Source of the DNA: Rhodocollybia butyracea
Lineage: Eukaryota; Basidiomycota; Agaricomycetes; Agaricales; Omphalotaceae
Assembly (NCBI GenBank): GCA_015501585.1
Contig: JADNRY010000038.1
Coordinates: 248,001 to 312,000, forward strand
Reading direction: 5' to 3'
DNA length: 64,000 bases
The translations under genes and the position numbers were made by a program. Positions 44,434-56,024 of the stretch are shown here, in pieces. Below the pieces are notes generated by a model. That model worked only from the letters and a program-made list of their open reading frames with translations. It did no database searches and was not told where the DNA came from. Every line of letters begins with the position of its first letter. The first letter of the stretch is position 1.

Positions 44434-46218
44434 TTACACTCTAGAAGCGAGTCCAGAACTGCCACCAGAACCACCATCATCTTTCCCATCCCCCAATACA
44501 ACGAACCTCATACCATCCTTCTCTATATCATCCAATGAGGCATATACCTGTTCCAACTCTGAACGCATTCGATTCGGGAATTGTATGATACATTCTCGGA
44601 GGCAAGTCACCATGGTCGGTTCCTTCACCTCTGTTTCCTTCGCACCAGCCTCGGGAAATGCATGGCGCCGACGCCAAGGACATGAGGATCGTACAGATTG
44701 CGGGGACTGGGGGGATTGTAGAGGCTTCCAACGAGATCGAACCATCCCAATAACAACTGCATCATCAAACGTCTCTGCACGGAGAATGAGCTTCAAGTAT
44801 CGTAGTCTGGGTAGGATATCCATCGATGTCAACGGCTGCTGGCCATGGACCTGCAGCGTTTGAATGAACTTCCTAGTTATAGGGCTAGATTCGAGCGAGA
44901 CACGATTATCGTTGAATGTGAAATTGAGTAGGGTAGGCATATGAGTGAATATGAGAACGAGGTCGGAATCAGAAAATGCAAGACCTTCAATGTCGAGAGT
45001 AGTTAGTTTGGCGGAGGAACGAGTTATGAAGGCCACGAAATGGTTAGCATCGATCCAGGAAGGATCACCAACGTAGGGGTTTGTTTCCAAGCAGATAGTT
45101 TTAAGTGAGGGGAGATTCAAAAAAGGGAATATCGTGTAGTTGGCTTTTTCAGGAATGAAGGATGGGGGCGTGAGGGTTAGCTTTTCGAGTGTAGTAGACA
45201 AAGGAGATACATATTTTGGGTATATGTCCTCTGGAAATGCGAGATGTGGGTAATGCTCATCGTTCATATAAACTTTGAGCGATCTTAGTTTCGGAGAATT
45301 AAGGAAAAGGGTTTCAAGGTTGTTATAGTCGGGCCGAAGTTCCAGATGAGAGAGGTTTTCGACACAAGATTCTATGGACCGTGGTATATGCCAATCAATA
45401 GCCAGACTCTTCACTTTGGGTGCGGTACCGAGTATGTTCACATTGATACTGTCGTAGCTCCCATTGAATTGTACATCTTCTAGAAGAGGAAGAGACGACG
45501 GGATCTGGCGGTGGAATACACGAGCAGGACCATGATAACTGCCACCGCTGGAAAAGCTACGCCAGCGGCATGCTTGTTCAACCAAGCGGTTGACAACAGT
45601 AAAAAACCTCCCATTCTGTAGGACGGGGGTGGTTTTCAGTTCCAGTGTAACCGTCAATGGATGCTGTCGAGATCGGTTCAGAAAAGTGTCTAGAATGAAC
45701 AAAACTTTTTCGTGGACTGTTTCTCGACCTCCGTAGTCTTCACCTTCGTACATCCAGGACAATGTAATCCTAGACCAGATACTGGACAATGCCAGGGAAT
45801 TTCTGCGCCATTGTGCACTGACACTGCTAAGAGTCAGAGCAGGCTTACTTTGCACGATGGATTTTTGTCGACGACCGCCGACTCGAAAGTAGTTCATATC
45901 GCAGCAGTCATCGAAGATGCGCTGCAAGATTTCATTTGGGAGCCTTCGTACCGGAGACAAGAAAGCCTGAAGATGGTCTCTGCGATCCTGTAATAGGGAT
46001 CTCTGTTCAACGAGATACGCCCGACGAATTTCCAGGCGCTGAATTTCGTCTTCGCATGATATAAGATCCTGCTGGACGTTTCTGAAAGTAGTGGAAATCT
46101 CGGCTGGTTGTGAAATGGAAGGGCCTGAATCTGAGCGAAGTTTGCTTCGTATGGCGGAGAGATCTAGGTCGATGAGAGGAGAAAGCAATTGGCTGGCACA
46201 GTTTGAGCAAACTGGCAT
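44434..46218 (-). CDS. F-box protein 2 with N-terminal coiled coil
   Basis: Single-exon frame of 594 codons from the ATG at 46218 (M-P-V-C-S-N-C). It is a tandem paralogue of the gene at 42078, with the same C-x-x-C start, coiled coil and F-box L-P-N-E-I-L-Q-R-I-F-D-D-C-C-D-M-N-Y-F. The N-terminal third is nearly identical to gene 1, while the LRR-like C-terminal region is more diverged, as expected if the substrate-binding part evolves faster. It differs by small in-frame indels and ends G-S-S-G-L-A-S-R-V. Confidence 0.88.
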   Translation of the reverse strand: MPVCSNCASQLLSPLIDLDLSAIRSKLRSDSGPSISQPAEISTTFRNVQQDLISCEDEIQRLEIRRAYLVEQRSLLQDRRDHLQAFLSPVRRLPNEILQRIFDDCCDMNYFRVGGRRQKSIVQSKPALTLSSVSAQWRRNSLALSSIWSRITLSWMYEGEDYGGRETVHEKVLFILDTFLNRSRQHPLTVTLELKTTPVLQNGRFFTVVNRLVEQACRWRSFSSGGSYHGPARVFHRQIPSSLPLLEDVQFNGSYDSINVNILGTAPKVKSLAIDWHIPRSIESCVENLSHLELRPDYNNLETLFLNSPKLRSLKVYMNDEHYPHLAFPEDIYPKYVSPLSTTLEKLTLTPPSFIPEKANYTIFPFLNLPSLKTICLETNPYVGDPSWIDANHFVAFITRSSAKLTTLDIEGLAFSDSDLVLIFTHMPTLLNFTFNDNRVSLESSPITRKFIQTLQVHGQQPLTSMDILPRLRYLKLILRAETFDDAVVIGMVRSRWKPLQSPQSPQSVRSSCPWRRRHAFPEAGAKETEVKEPTMVTCLRECIIQFPNRMRSELEQVYASLDDIEKDGMRFVVLGDGKDDGGSGGSSGLASRV

Positions 46219-47158
46219 GGTGGGAGTTGTCAAGAGCTAGTATTGGGCACCTGGGCTGTTATAGGTACATATGTCGTTCGTAAAGCATGACCTTCGAAGA
46301 GAAGAAACGTCTTTTGTCATCAGGTTCCGAGGATCATACGTCATGGGATTTATTCAGAAGAGTGAGTTATGGTCCTATCGGGTGAAGGGAATTCATTCGG
46401 GCGATGATCTCTCTTTTTAGTTCAAGTTCCGGCAAGAGCATCCCGGAAGCATTTGACAGACTCGCGACGCGATGCAGCAGACAAAATTAGCACATGACCG
46501 TTTGGTCTTGCTTGGCCATGTAAGATATACCAGCCGTCGTGACTGGATTCTTTGCTGGTCAAAGTAGAGCTTTGTTAAAGTTCAAGACGGGAGAGGTACA
46601 GTTGTATTTGTTTCAACCTGTTTCCGATGATTCACTCCCGTTCATCTGCCGTAGTAGAAGCCGTATCCTACTACTTACTTAGTAAAGTAAACAAACGGAG
46701 AAAGAATAGTCGGAGCTTATCCTTCCACCCCTGCCCTCCGTCGACGCTCCCACCGAACAAGAAACGTAACAAAAACCCGATTGACAGATTTCGTACCCGT
46801 GTACATAGAAAAATTCTAGTCAAGCACCTGTGTACATCCTCGTCTTTGTTCTTTTCGTTGCGGGGTCCTGACCGTGATCCAGTTCCGCCACAGACTGTTT
46901 GATTAACACAACATGGGCCGTACCGTTATTGGAGTGGCATCCTAGCTTTATTTCGAACAAGACTTGGGGGTTTGGTATTACAGTATCGACCTTGAAGATT
47001 GCATAGTTGCGGTGATGGTCCGCCATGCAAGCTGACTTCAGTAACTTTTTTAACAAGAAATATCAGCATTTCAAAAACACACCCTGTACAACCGAGATAC
47101 AAATCGAGAGCATTTACATAGCAAGACAGAACGGAGCGCTACATCCAAAAGTCAAATA
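46219..47158. other. Intergenic, one unsupported frame
   Basis: Promoter region of F-box gene 2, partly alike to that of gene 1 (ATGACCGT-TGGTCTTGCT at 44125 and 46494). A basic 91-codon ATG frame at 46627-46902 has no recognised family. Confidence 0.3.
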
Positions 47159-49910
47159 TCAAACCTGGACCGAATTTTTCTCATCGTCTTCCTTTTCCAG
47201 CTCACTCCCTTCCTTAAGTTTTGGAATATTCGACTGAGGACCATGATAATGACGGTGCCCGTCAATGATATACCAGGCGCTGTGAAGACGTGTTAGTAGT
47301 TTGGCAGTGTCTGATAACACAGACAGCTCACAAGGCAAGCACCATCACTCCACCAGTGATTACCTGTAAACATAAATCAAGACTAATCACAAGCAGTAAA
47401 ATTCAGGCCACTTACCGATGCATAGTTCATTGTTTGTGGCGTGACCGGCAGTGTAGTAGGGAATGAGAAAATCACACACACGAACAACGTCCAGAAAATA
47501 CAAATGCAGTTGGCCCCCAGCCCGATGATCCCATCGCCCATGTAGAATGGACCTGGTTTGAACGTAACCTCGGGATGGTCCTGAAACATTCGGCGCAGGA
47601 AAATGGGAATGATGTAGCTCAGGTCAAGAGATATGGCACAAAGTGCAAAAACGGCGTTGGCCGCAATGGGACTGGCCAAATCAAGAAGACCTGGCATGAT
47701 GCTGAGGCCCGTACACAGAATGATAGCACGAAGGGGTGTTTGGGTGAGCTTGGAGTTGTATCCAAAGTAACCCCGGTCGGGGAAACCTTTTAGGAACATA
47801 TTAGCGGTCGAGTTCGGTGAGGTGAGCCAGAAAGAGTATACCATGGTCACGGCTGAATGCGTAGAATGTGCGCGAGACAGCCTGGAGGGCGGTCTGGCAG
47901 CCGAAGAATGCTGTAAAACAAACAGGGATCTGTTTTTGCCTCGTCAACGAGGGCATCATCAACTAATATAGAAGTGGAACTTACCCATAGTATAAGTGCG
48001 CCTGCTTTTCCCATTCTGAGGTACATGATCTACATGTCAAAGGTCAAACGACTTCAGCTTAATCAAACAATAAGGATAGACCTGTAAGAAAGCCAAGCCA
48101 GCGGGCCCAGGAAGGTCAGCTCTAAAATAATACATGGTGTCAGGTGAGCCTGTTAAAACAGCAACGAGAGATAGCTCACATAGGACCAGAGCATAATACG
48201 AGCACAATGTTCAGGATCCACCCGAGCAACCCTGTACCAATGACTAACGTATCAAGGATTAGAACGCAAATTGCGGATTGGTGTACAATATTTCATACCA
48301 GCCACTATAGTACATTAGAGGTTAGAACGCAGCATGGGTTGTAATGAGGTGTTCTAACATACCGAAGATAGCAGTGGGAGCTTGTCGTTGATTCATCAGG
48401 CTCAATTGCTCTAGCTGAAGAAACAAAAGTTCGCCTACCTGCGTACGCAGCACGCTTGACCTCCTCGCTACAACCAAATAAACATGAATTTGACAGCTTA
48501 AGAAGAAGAAGAACTTGCCAGATATGGGCTGTAGCATCGTAGTCCTATATAGCACTAAGTGATTAATTTCGAAGTAGGCAGTCTTTTCGAAAATGCTCCT
48601 ACCGTCATCTGTTAAACAATGTCAAGGTATTGACACAATACAAAAATCACTCGACTGACCGTCCATTGAACACTGAGCAAGCCAAAGACAAAAGCGAGCC
48701 CATTATTCCATCCACCGGTCTGATTGATAATGCCTTCAGCCCCGAAGACATAATTAGCGGCATGCATTTCAGAGCGAGGCGTTGTCGCGAGAAGAACGAT
48801 GATGATCACTATAAAGAAAATCTGGTTTAAAAACATCGAGATTAAAACGAGACAGTTCAGCTCACATATAGTTGCTCCCAAATTCACGAAAATATAGCTT
48901 GAGGCCATACGCGCTAGCCAGCGGGTTGCCAGGCAATTCTATAGCGCAGTGGTATCAGAGACAGCTTCGGAAAGACAGCAAAATACCAACCAAGCATCCA
49001 TGCACCACGAAAAGGATAACAAATAACCACACAGTTTTCGTCTACATGGAAATAAGTTTGGAAACATCGGTCCACGCAATTCTACGAACTTGTGTTACTT
49101 CAAAGTTCCCGTCCTAACAGTGGATTAGTTGTTTGTCATGAAAACCGCGCCCTGAACGAATGCTCACTTTGGCTATCACCACTACAGCCCATATCATCTC
49201 CGAGACCCCGAACTCTGTCGACGCAACTCCGGCAATTTGACCTAGGTACCAAGTAAGCAATACTACAACACGATGTAGCGAAGTTATATACCGAGCATGT
49301 TTAGCCACCCTACAACCCATCCGACCTAGGTCCTTCAGATGAAGATGTTGAAGTCAGAGAACAGATGTAAGTGCTTACCCGTGCACGGTATTTTTTAGGG
49401 GTAAGTTGAGCAGAAGCAGTATATCTTCGTCAATCGAGTAAACAAAGACATCGCAGCACAGAAGTAACGATCAACCCACAATCCACCCGACGTAGGGTAA
49501 GCGCTTACGATCTCGGCGATACTTGCGCTAAGGGTAAGGCACATACATGTTCCAAGGATCCAGCACCAAACCACCTACGAGGGGGCATCAGAAAGTTTGC
49601 GATTCCTATTCCAAGCTGAGACTCACAGAAGATGGTCCTCCCGTTAAAAGAGGTGTGTTGATGGTTATCGCAATACTCGAGCATAAACCCTTTCGGAGTG
49701 TTAAACTCAGTAATTTTGAAAGTTGAAGTATGACGATACACATACCATGATACTGAATGCAAAACTGACCTACACCTATGAGTACGGGATTTCCCAGCAG
49801 ACCTCAATTGAACATACCGTAGACAAGTTCGTGAATTCACGCCTGAACGAGGGAACATAGCCCAGGGCGACGAGTTCTCTGTCATCTTCAGAAATGCTGG
49901 TTTCTGCCAT
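47159..49910 (-). CDS. Amino-acid / GABA-type permease (APC superfamily), many exons
   Basis: A plasma-membrane or vacuolar 12-helix transporter of amino acids, choline or GABA; the exact substrate cannot be read. Start ATG 49910 (M-A-E-T-S-I-S-E-D-D-R-E-L-V-A-L-G-Y). F-R-R-E-F follows, then G-G-P-S-S joined over an intron to V-V-W-C-W-I-L-G-T. The E-I-V-S-A-Y-P-T-S-G-G-L motif is the family hallmark. Later exons hold W-N-N-G-L-A-F-V-F-G-L-L-S-V-Q-W-T (about 48700), S-F-W-L-T-S-P (47835), 'ILCTGLSIMPGLLDLASP' and 'SYIIPIFLRRMF'. The tail W-Y-I-I-D-G-H-R-H-Y-H-G-P then acidic stops at 47159. Roughly ten or more short introns; not all borders settled. Confidence 0.85.
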
Positions 49911-52374
49911 GGTGGTAGTTATGTTGGACAGGTAAGTGGAGTTGAGTACTATTTAAACCTTCAAGTTGTGAGAAACGCCGTCTCCTGTAGGCAGACTGTA
50001 TGTGCACTCTCACCTAAGCATACGCAATGTCATGCCGCAATAGATACTGCGAACAGCCGCTGAAAGAGTCCAAGAAACAAGGAAAGCTCAGCGTTAAGTA
50101 CATATGAGCTCAACTGTGAGTTTTAAGCCATATCAGATGCTGTTGCCAGTCGAGTTTGAGAAAGTGTGGGTTATGTGCAGATTATATGCGAGGCGCATCG
50201 GGCTGGCGTCCGCATATATCAATCCTCGTGCACATGCAGAGTCCAGACTAGTAGTTAAAGTTTCTATGCAAGTCCTGTGGCAGTTAAAGTTTTTGTGGCA
50301 CTCTGAGTCACGAGTCACGACCAATGTAGTACGCCACAATTTGAATGACACCGTGACGATGTACATTCTCTTGCAACTTGACAACTTTTCAACACTACTA
50401 GTACCAGTAGCTATGAAAAACGCACCTTTGTCCACGCCCTCACACGTCAATGGTTCCATAACTCGAATCTCCCACCCAGGAAACCTAGTCCAATGGATGA
50501 GTGGCATGCTGCGCACCGAATCATCATTGGGAGAATTTCGAAGAAGTTGATATATATAGAACAAGTTCACCGACTTCGGTGACGTGCTTGAGATAACAGA
50601 AGACTATTGGCGAAGAGGGGAAGGAATTGTTCACCTACTTCTTCATCTAAAGCGGGGGTTAGGCCAGTATCAGTGGATGATAAATCATCAATAGTGACGT
50701 TGCCGAAGCAGCGACAGCCAAGTTGTAGAACTGTAAGATCATAGCGAGTCGGCTCCAAGTGGGGGTCATGGGAGACTTAGCTTATGTGTCAACGAGGAAT
50801 CCAATTAGTAAAAGTTCGTCGCCCAGAGAGCTCATGGGAGGACACAGTATGATTGCCAGACAGTTGAACAGTATAAGGAGACTGGTTGGGATATAAGCTC
50901 AAGTTCCTTAAATTTTAAGCAGGCCAGCATGTAAAAAACTTGCGACGTTAGGGGATAGCACTTCTCCAGATGACTTTTATCTGACTACTACACAGTTACA
51001 TTAGATACCACAAGTATACCAAGTACATACAGGTTTCGATTGGGTTTCCGACGCGTTCCTGCTCCTCAGAAATAGCAGGCTTGACATAGTCTCCCCAAGG
51101 CAGACTCGTTGTACACGAACGATCCATGTGGATGTGCAATGGATGTGTGTATACTAGCTCGACGAGATCAGCAAACCAGAAATATCGACGTCGTAAAAGA
51201 ACAGAAAAATATACTCAAGCCCAACGATCAGGTACAGGTCCCAAGTGCGTGCTGGAGATTATCGATTGAGTGCCAAAAAATCATAAGTATACAAACCTTG
51301 TTTATATGTGCTCGTAATAGAACACCCCGAAGCGCCGCTGAACTTTGAGCGCTTAAATAATTTATGCTTTTCCTCCAAGTTCCGAATCTTATTCCGCCTT
51401 CGTAAATTAACGCGTTACCTCCTCAAGGACTAAATGGCTCGAGCAAGCTAGTCGTATCCGATTATTTCTCGCTCCCAGTTTCGAAGACTCCGAAATCTGG
51501 ACCAGGCATTACTATAAGGGATACGCTGGTAGATGGCTCACAATTCCACAATTCGGGGAACCTTTTACCGGCGAAATTTCGTATCCTCTTAATCATCAAG
51601 CTTTCCTTCTTGTCTTGATCAGGCTGGAGCTTCTACATGGTTGCTCTAGATTCAATACACACAGAACTCACACACCGAGCCAAGAAATTCCTCACCCCGA
51701 GTTCTCTTGCCTTCCTACAAACTATGTGGTCAGAATCCCGCGACCAGTCTATATTCGTCTTATTCTGTTCGCGCCCTCCCGTGTTGGGCTGATTCACATG
51801 AATTGAAAAGTACATCGCGCGATACAAAGCTAGCGCAGCCTGAGCATTTGAACGTGGCCTATGTACGCTTTGTATCCATTCAATTTCTTGCCACTGACTC
51901 ACTAAGATATTAGCTCGCCAAACCTGTACGTCTTTCTGTTTGGATGACAAATATAGTACATAGTCGTTCAGAAGCTACTACTTATCACTATACATCGCAA
52001 AAGATTGGCCTGGCAGAAGTGTTCCGACCACGTTCCGCTCAGGGCATAATAATCCGCGGACTTTATACTCTGATAACTCCTACTTCGGACTGAGATATTC
52101 GACTCAAGATGCTATCGAATCGGCTTTTCGTCCTTTTTGCTGTACTCCCTTATATCTTCTGTACCAAAACTACCAAAATCGCCCGGTACTTGAGCCTCGA
52201 AGAAACTTAAACCAGAACTATTTCCGACTCGAATCCTCGACGCCACAATCTTGATCTCATCGTTTTTTTCGACTATAACCTCTGACTTATGTGGATCCAA
52301 CAAAGAATCGCTTGCACCGTCTGCTTCATAGGCTTTGGATGCTGAGGACCCACCGTGAACTGACTCGTGCCTCA
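49911..52374. other. 2.5-kb intergenic region, no gene supported
   Basis: The longest frames (minus 50570-50133, plus 50104-50550 and 51615-51806) lack known domains, partner exons or convincing starts. A direct GTTAAAGTTT-like repeat near 50255-50290 is the only local structure noticed. Confidence 0.4.
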
Positions 52375-54177
52375 ATGGGAAAGATGAGGGTTGCTATTTG
52401 GTATGTTGTTCGTTCATTGCTTGTAACTCGCACTCGAGCTTCGTTTGCTTTCATTGATAGCGGAGGTGGTATTGGGGGGATGCTCCATGCTTGTGCGCTA
52501 GGCAAATACCCAGATATATCTGTCAACGTTTATGAATCTTCAACAAAATTCTCTCCTTTCGGTGCTGGAATTGGAGTGTGGCCACGAGCATGGAATATCC
52601 TTTGTTCACTTGGATTGGGTGAGGATATGGCGAAGCTTACCTCAGTCTCGCCTACGAATGACCCAGGTAAGTTGCTGTCCTTCGATGGGTTTTTGGCTTA
52701 GAGTACTCACTTTCTTTCGTGATGGGTGACCTGAAGCGCATAGCTTCTCTTTTAGAAAGAGTGATCAATTAAACGGATTCACATTTGGAAACCTTTTTAG
52801 TCGAGGTGAGCCAGCTATAGCTTTCATACACTCATTGAGTTTCATTGCATCCAGGCCCGCTTTTGACATTTCATCGAGCCCAATTCCAACAAGTTCTTGC
52901 TCAGCATCTAGCACCATCTTGTCGAATCCAATACTCCAAACGCCTCAAGTCGTATACACAGAACCGACACGGAGGACCTATCTATCTTTCATTTGAGGAT
53001 GGAACGCAAGCTACCTGTGATGTACTAGTGGGTGCAGACGGAATCAAGTCGGTCGTCCGAAAATGTCTGCTAAGAGACCGTGCGGAAACCGTTACAAATA
53101 GTGGGGATCGCGACCTTCCATCCTGCACAGACTACGTTTCTTGGATCGGATCGGTTGCCTATCGAGCCCTTATTCCCGTGGCGAGGCTAAAAGAAGATTG
53201 CGACAAGGGTCTATTAAGCCTTCCAACCACACCCACCATGGTACGTCTTTTCCGTCTAATGTGCCCATCTAACTCTAATCGTATTCTTTCCGGTAGTACG
53301 TCGGTACGAATGTGGTGAGTGTATTACAGGCCACGCCTTTTCAGTCTGTCATACTAAAACTCGTGAATCAGCACGTCGTTGTATATCCTGTAAACAAAGG
53401 GCAGACTCTGAACCTAGCTGTGTTCCATCTACGGCCAGAGCTGCAAGGTGTGCCGTATTGCGAAGCCTGGAGTAAAGAGGTTGAAATCGAAGAGCTATTA
53501 AATATCACTCGCTTTGAGAGTTGGGAGACCGAAGTTAATCTTTTGCTCAAGGTGGGTTCTATCGTTCGCAAAGCCAATTTAGCTAACGTTCAGTATACTG
53601 ACTAGCATGTCCACAAACCAACTCGTTGGGCTATCCATAAAGTCCGAAATTTGCCTACGTTCATTTCCGACAAAGGCGTAGCACTTCTAGGTGACGCGGT
53701 TCGTGGCTTGATCTCTTAATAGTCTCGGTTTATTGATTCATGTAAACTCAAGGCTCATGCGGCAAGTCCGCATCAAGGTTCAGGTGCAGGTCAGGCAATC
53801 GAGGTTTGATGATTTGGTTCCTGTGCGACTGTGTATCACTCGCTCATGCTTATCACTCGACCAATATCATATAGGACGCGTACTTCTTAGCCAAGCTCCT
53901 CGGTGATCCTCGAACCACCCTAGAAACCCTTCCACGGGCGCTCAGAGTCTATGATAACATTCGACGCCCATGGACTCAAGAGACAAGCGCAAAGGCGAAC
54001 GCGAATGCTCTTTATTTTACACTTCATTACGATGGTTTTGACTTTGTGAACGCGGACGCTGCGGCAGCTACGGCTAAACTCCATGAGCTGACTGATCTTA
54101 TCACTGATAACTGGAAATGGTGCTGGACTACTACTGTGGATTCGTCGCTGAAAGAGGCACTAAGTCAGCTGGGTTAA
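52375..54177 (+). CDS. FAD-dependent aromatic monooxygenase (salicylate hydroxylase-like)
   Basis: Group A flavin monooxygenases hydroxylate aromatic rings with NAD(P)H and O2. Nine exons: 52375-52400, 52461-52666, 52737-52805, 52855-53240, 53297-53311, 53372-53551, 53606-53698, 53753-53803 and 53875-54177. They total 1329 nt (442 codons), the usual family length. The Rossmann motif is V-A-I-C-G-G-G-I-G-G, then E near 'NVYESS'. F-S-F-R-K-S-D-Q lies in exon 3 and T-F-H-R-A in exon 4. The DG motif is V-L-V-G-A-D-G-I-K-S-V-V-R. The GD motif is L-L-G-D-A then A-H-A-A-S-P-H-Q-G-S-G-A-G-Q-A-I-E across introns. Exon 5 is a 15-nt microexon (Y-V-G-T-N). The acceptor of exon 3 (CTGAAG) is weak but gives the family motif. 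No secondary-metabolite neighbours. Confidence 0.88.
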
Positions 54178-54355
54178 ATTTTGCTCATGTGTGAAGGACG
54201 AAGGATGGGATGGATCTTAGGAACATTACGAGGTTTCAATCATAATTGGGGAGAGATACAAACAGATACAATCTTCTATATCATTATTTACAAGAGGCGG
54301 ATCCTTAAGTGCTATGAGCGCTTAAAACTGTTTAGTACTGTTTCTCATCTCTCTC

Positions 54356-55227
54356 ATGTCTTTGTCTCTTTCTCTCTCCTTCGACGCACTCTCTCGCGTG
54401 GATGGCTCGGCACGTTTCGGCTTTGGCCTCTATCCCCAATTCCTAACCAGCCTCTCTGGCCCAATTGAAGTACGTCTCGCCGCCGAACAACCTTCCCAAA
54501 CCACAATTGAAGTCAACGTCCGCCCATTAACCAATGTACCTGGCACGGAATCCAAAAAATTTGGTGTGATTCTAAAAGAAGTTATGCAGCGACAAGTGAT
54601 CATGGAGGCGAATCCTAGGACGTTGATTCAGTTTGTCGTTCAGGCGTTAGTACCTTTGAGGTCAAACTCGAAACACACCTTAAATTCAGATGAAATTATG
54701 GCAGCGATGATAAACTGCTGTACATTATCGTTGTTGAATGCTGGGTCTGTGCCGATGCGTGGGGTTATCTGTGCTGTATCTGTAGCACGGGTCATTCAGG
54801 TGGACAAGGCGTTCAAGTACGTTGTACAACCAGGAGATCCAAATCAAGCTTCTTCTTGTGTTGCTGTGGGATGTTTTGCGTTTTTGTTCTCAGAACCAGA
54901 ACCAAAACTTTCTTCTGAGCCCTCGTCTGCTTCGTCACCTTGCGTATGGACAAACTGGCGCTTTCTTCGACCAGGACACGCCGATAGTTCATCTGGAGAT
55001 GAAAGCGAAAGTGATGTCTTGGGGAGGCACGGACTCTGGCGCTAGCTGCTGCGAGAAAAATCTGGGAACGGATGAAGATGTTGGTTGAGGAGAGGGAGAA
55101 TCTGAAAACTGCTCCAGCATTGTCTTTGAAGAACGCGTCATCATCGCGGTCAAAAGCCAATGAAGCGAATGATGCTATGGTTGTGGAGAATGAAGATGAA
55201 GATGATGATGTAAAAATGGAAATTTGA
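54356..55227 (+). CDS. RRP46: Exosome subunit RRP46 (RNase PH-like)
   Basis: A catalytically inert PH-ring subunit of the RNA exosome, nucleus and cytoplasm. Start ATG 54356; the family N-terminus S-R-V-D-G-S-A-R-F is clear. Then P-I-E-V-R, E-V-N-V-R-P-L, 'QVIMEANPRTLIQFVVQAL', A-A-M-I-N-C-C-T-L-S-L-L-N-A-G and V-P-M-R-G. Downstream are G-C-F-A-F-L-F and W-T-N-W-R. At the GGGG run 55021-55024 the frame breaks. One more G restores D-V-L-G-E-A-R-T-L-A-L-A-A-A-R-K-I-W-E-R-M-K and runs to the TGA at 55225-55227 (290 codons), ending in an acidic tail. Without repair it stops at 55045. No intron is needed. It lies 178 bp after the monooxygenase on the same strand. Confidence 0.9.
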
Positions 55228-56024
55228 ATCGAAGGACGATGGAATTCTTGGAGGTGAGTTAATGTTGTGTTTGTAATTGTAAGGGTGCAAGGATATTCAC
55301 GGGTATAGTTCCTCTCTACTTTGCAAAAAAAACAGGTAGTTTCATCACAGGAATGGCCCCTGCGCGTTCGTCCACATCTCGTACCCCGATTTCTCAAGGC
55401 GTATATCATGGCCCATGATCAACCGTTTCGCGCGGTCGTTCTATACTTGTTTTTGGGCCTCGGCAACACGACTCATCATGTCAGTTGGAACGAGGTTCCA
55501 GGACGTTCAGTATGACGAGAATTTCGCTTTTATTAATGGAGTAATGATCATATTCTGAATCGAGAGGGAAAGCAAGTCAATATAACATCATACACTCTTT
55601 CGAAACGCAAAGGTCCATTAGAGCTTCCTTCTGCCGCCACTACTACAGTGCACCTCAAAGTCTGGGCTCGAAATGTCAATTTGCTCCTAGATCCCTTTGT
55701 AGTATACCAAGATGACAATCATTCCCTTAGCGTGTTCGAGTGTCAGTCGTCAATGTCGGAAAGAAGCGATTGCCCTCGAGTCCATTCTTCCGGTTAAATA
55801 CAGAACTTGCGTGGAGCTATCCGAATGCACATCTACATCTCTCCCTTGAGCCACTCACATCTATGAATGCCAATTTCGAACACAAAGCTGACAATGAAGC
55901 ATGCGTATTGAGTCAACCTTGAAGATTCGTTTAATTCTTGTCTCTACTCTTTGTTCAACCAGAGTCAGGTAGCCAAAGGGATCGAAGCTTTTTTTTATTA
56001 CTCTGGTATTCTCAGAGGATAAGT
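55228..56024. other. Intergenic with a possible coding relic
   Basis: A plus-strand frame near 55544-55795 reads like protein ('GPLELPSAATTTVHLKVWAR', then L-L-L-D-P-F-V-V-Y-Q-D-D-N) but has no start, no partner exon and no family I know. It may be a decayed gene or an isolated exon. Confidence 0.25.

Noticed and set aside
46627..46902. 91-codon ATG frame between F-box gene 2 and the permease
   Set aside because: Basic, Ser/Pro-rich, no family, lies in a promoter region; not enough to call a gene.
50133..50570. 145-codon minus-strand frame
   Set aside because: It opens at GTG, overlaps a frame of equal length on the other strand and has no domain or intron-joined partner.
54813..55409. 198-codon minus-strand frame across RRP46
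   Set aside because: It is antisense to the conserved C-terminal half of RRP46 and is low complexity (Ser/Thr/Arg), a reverse shadow of the coding strand.
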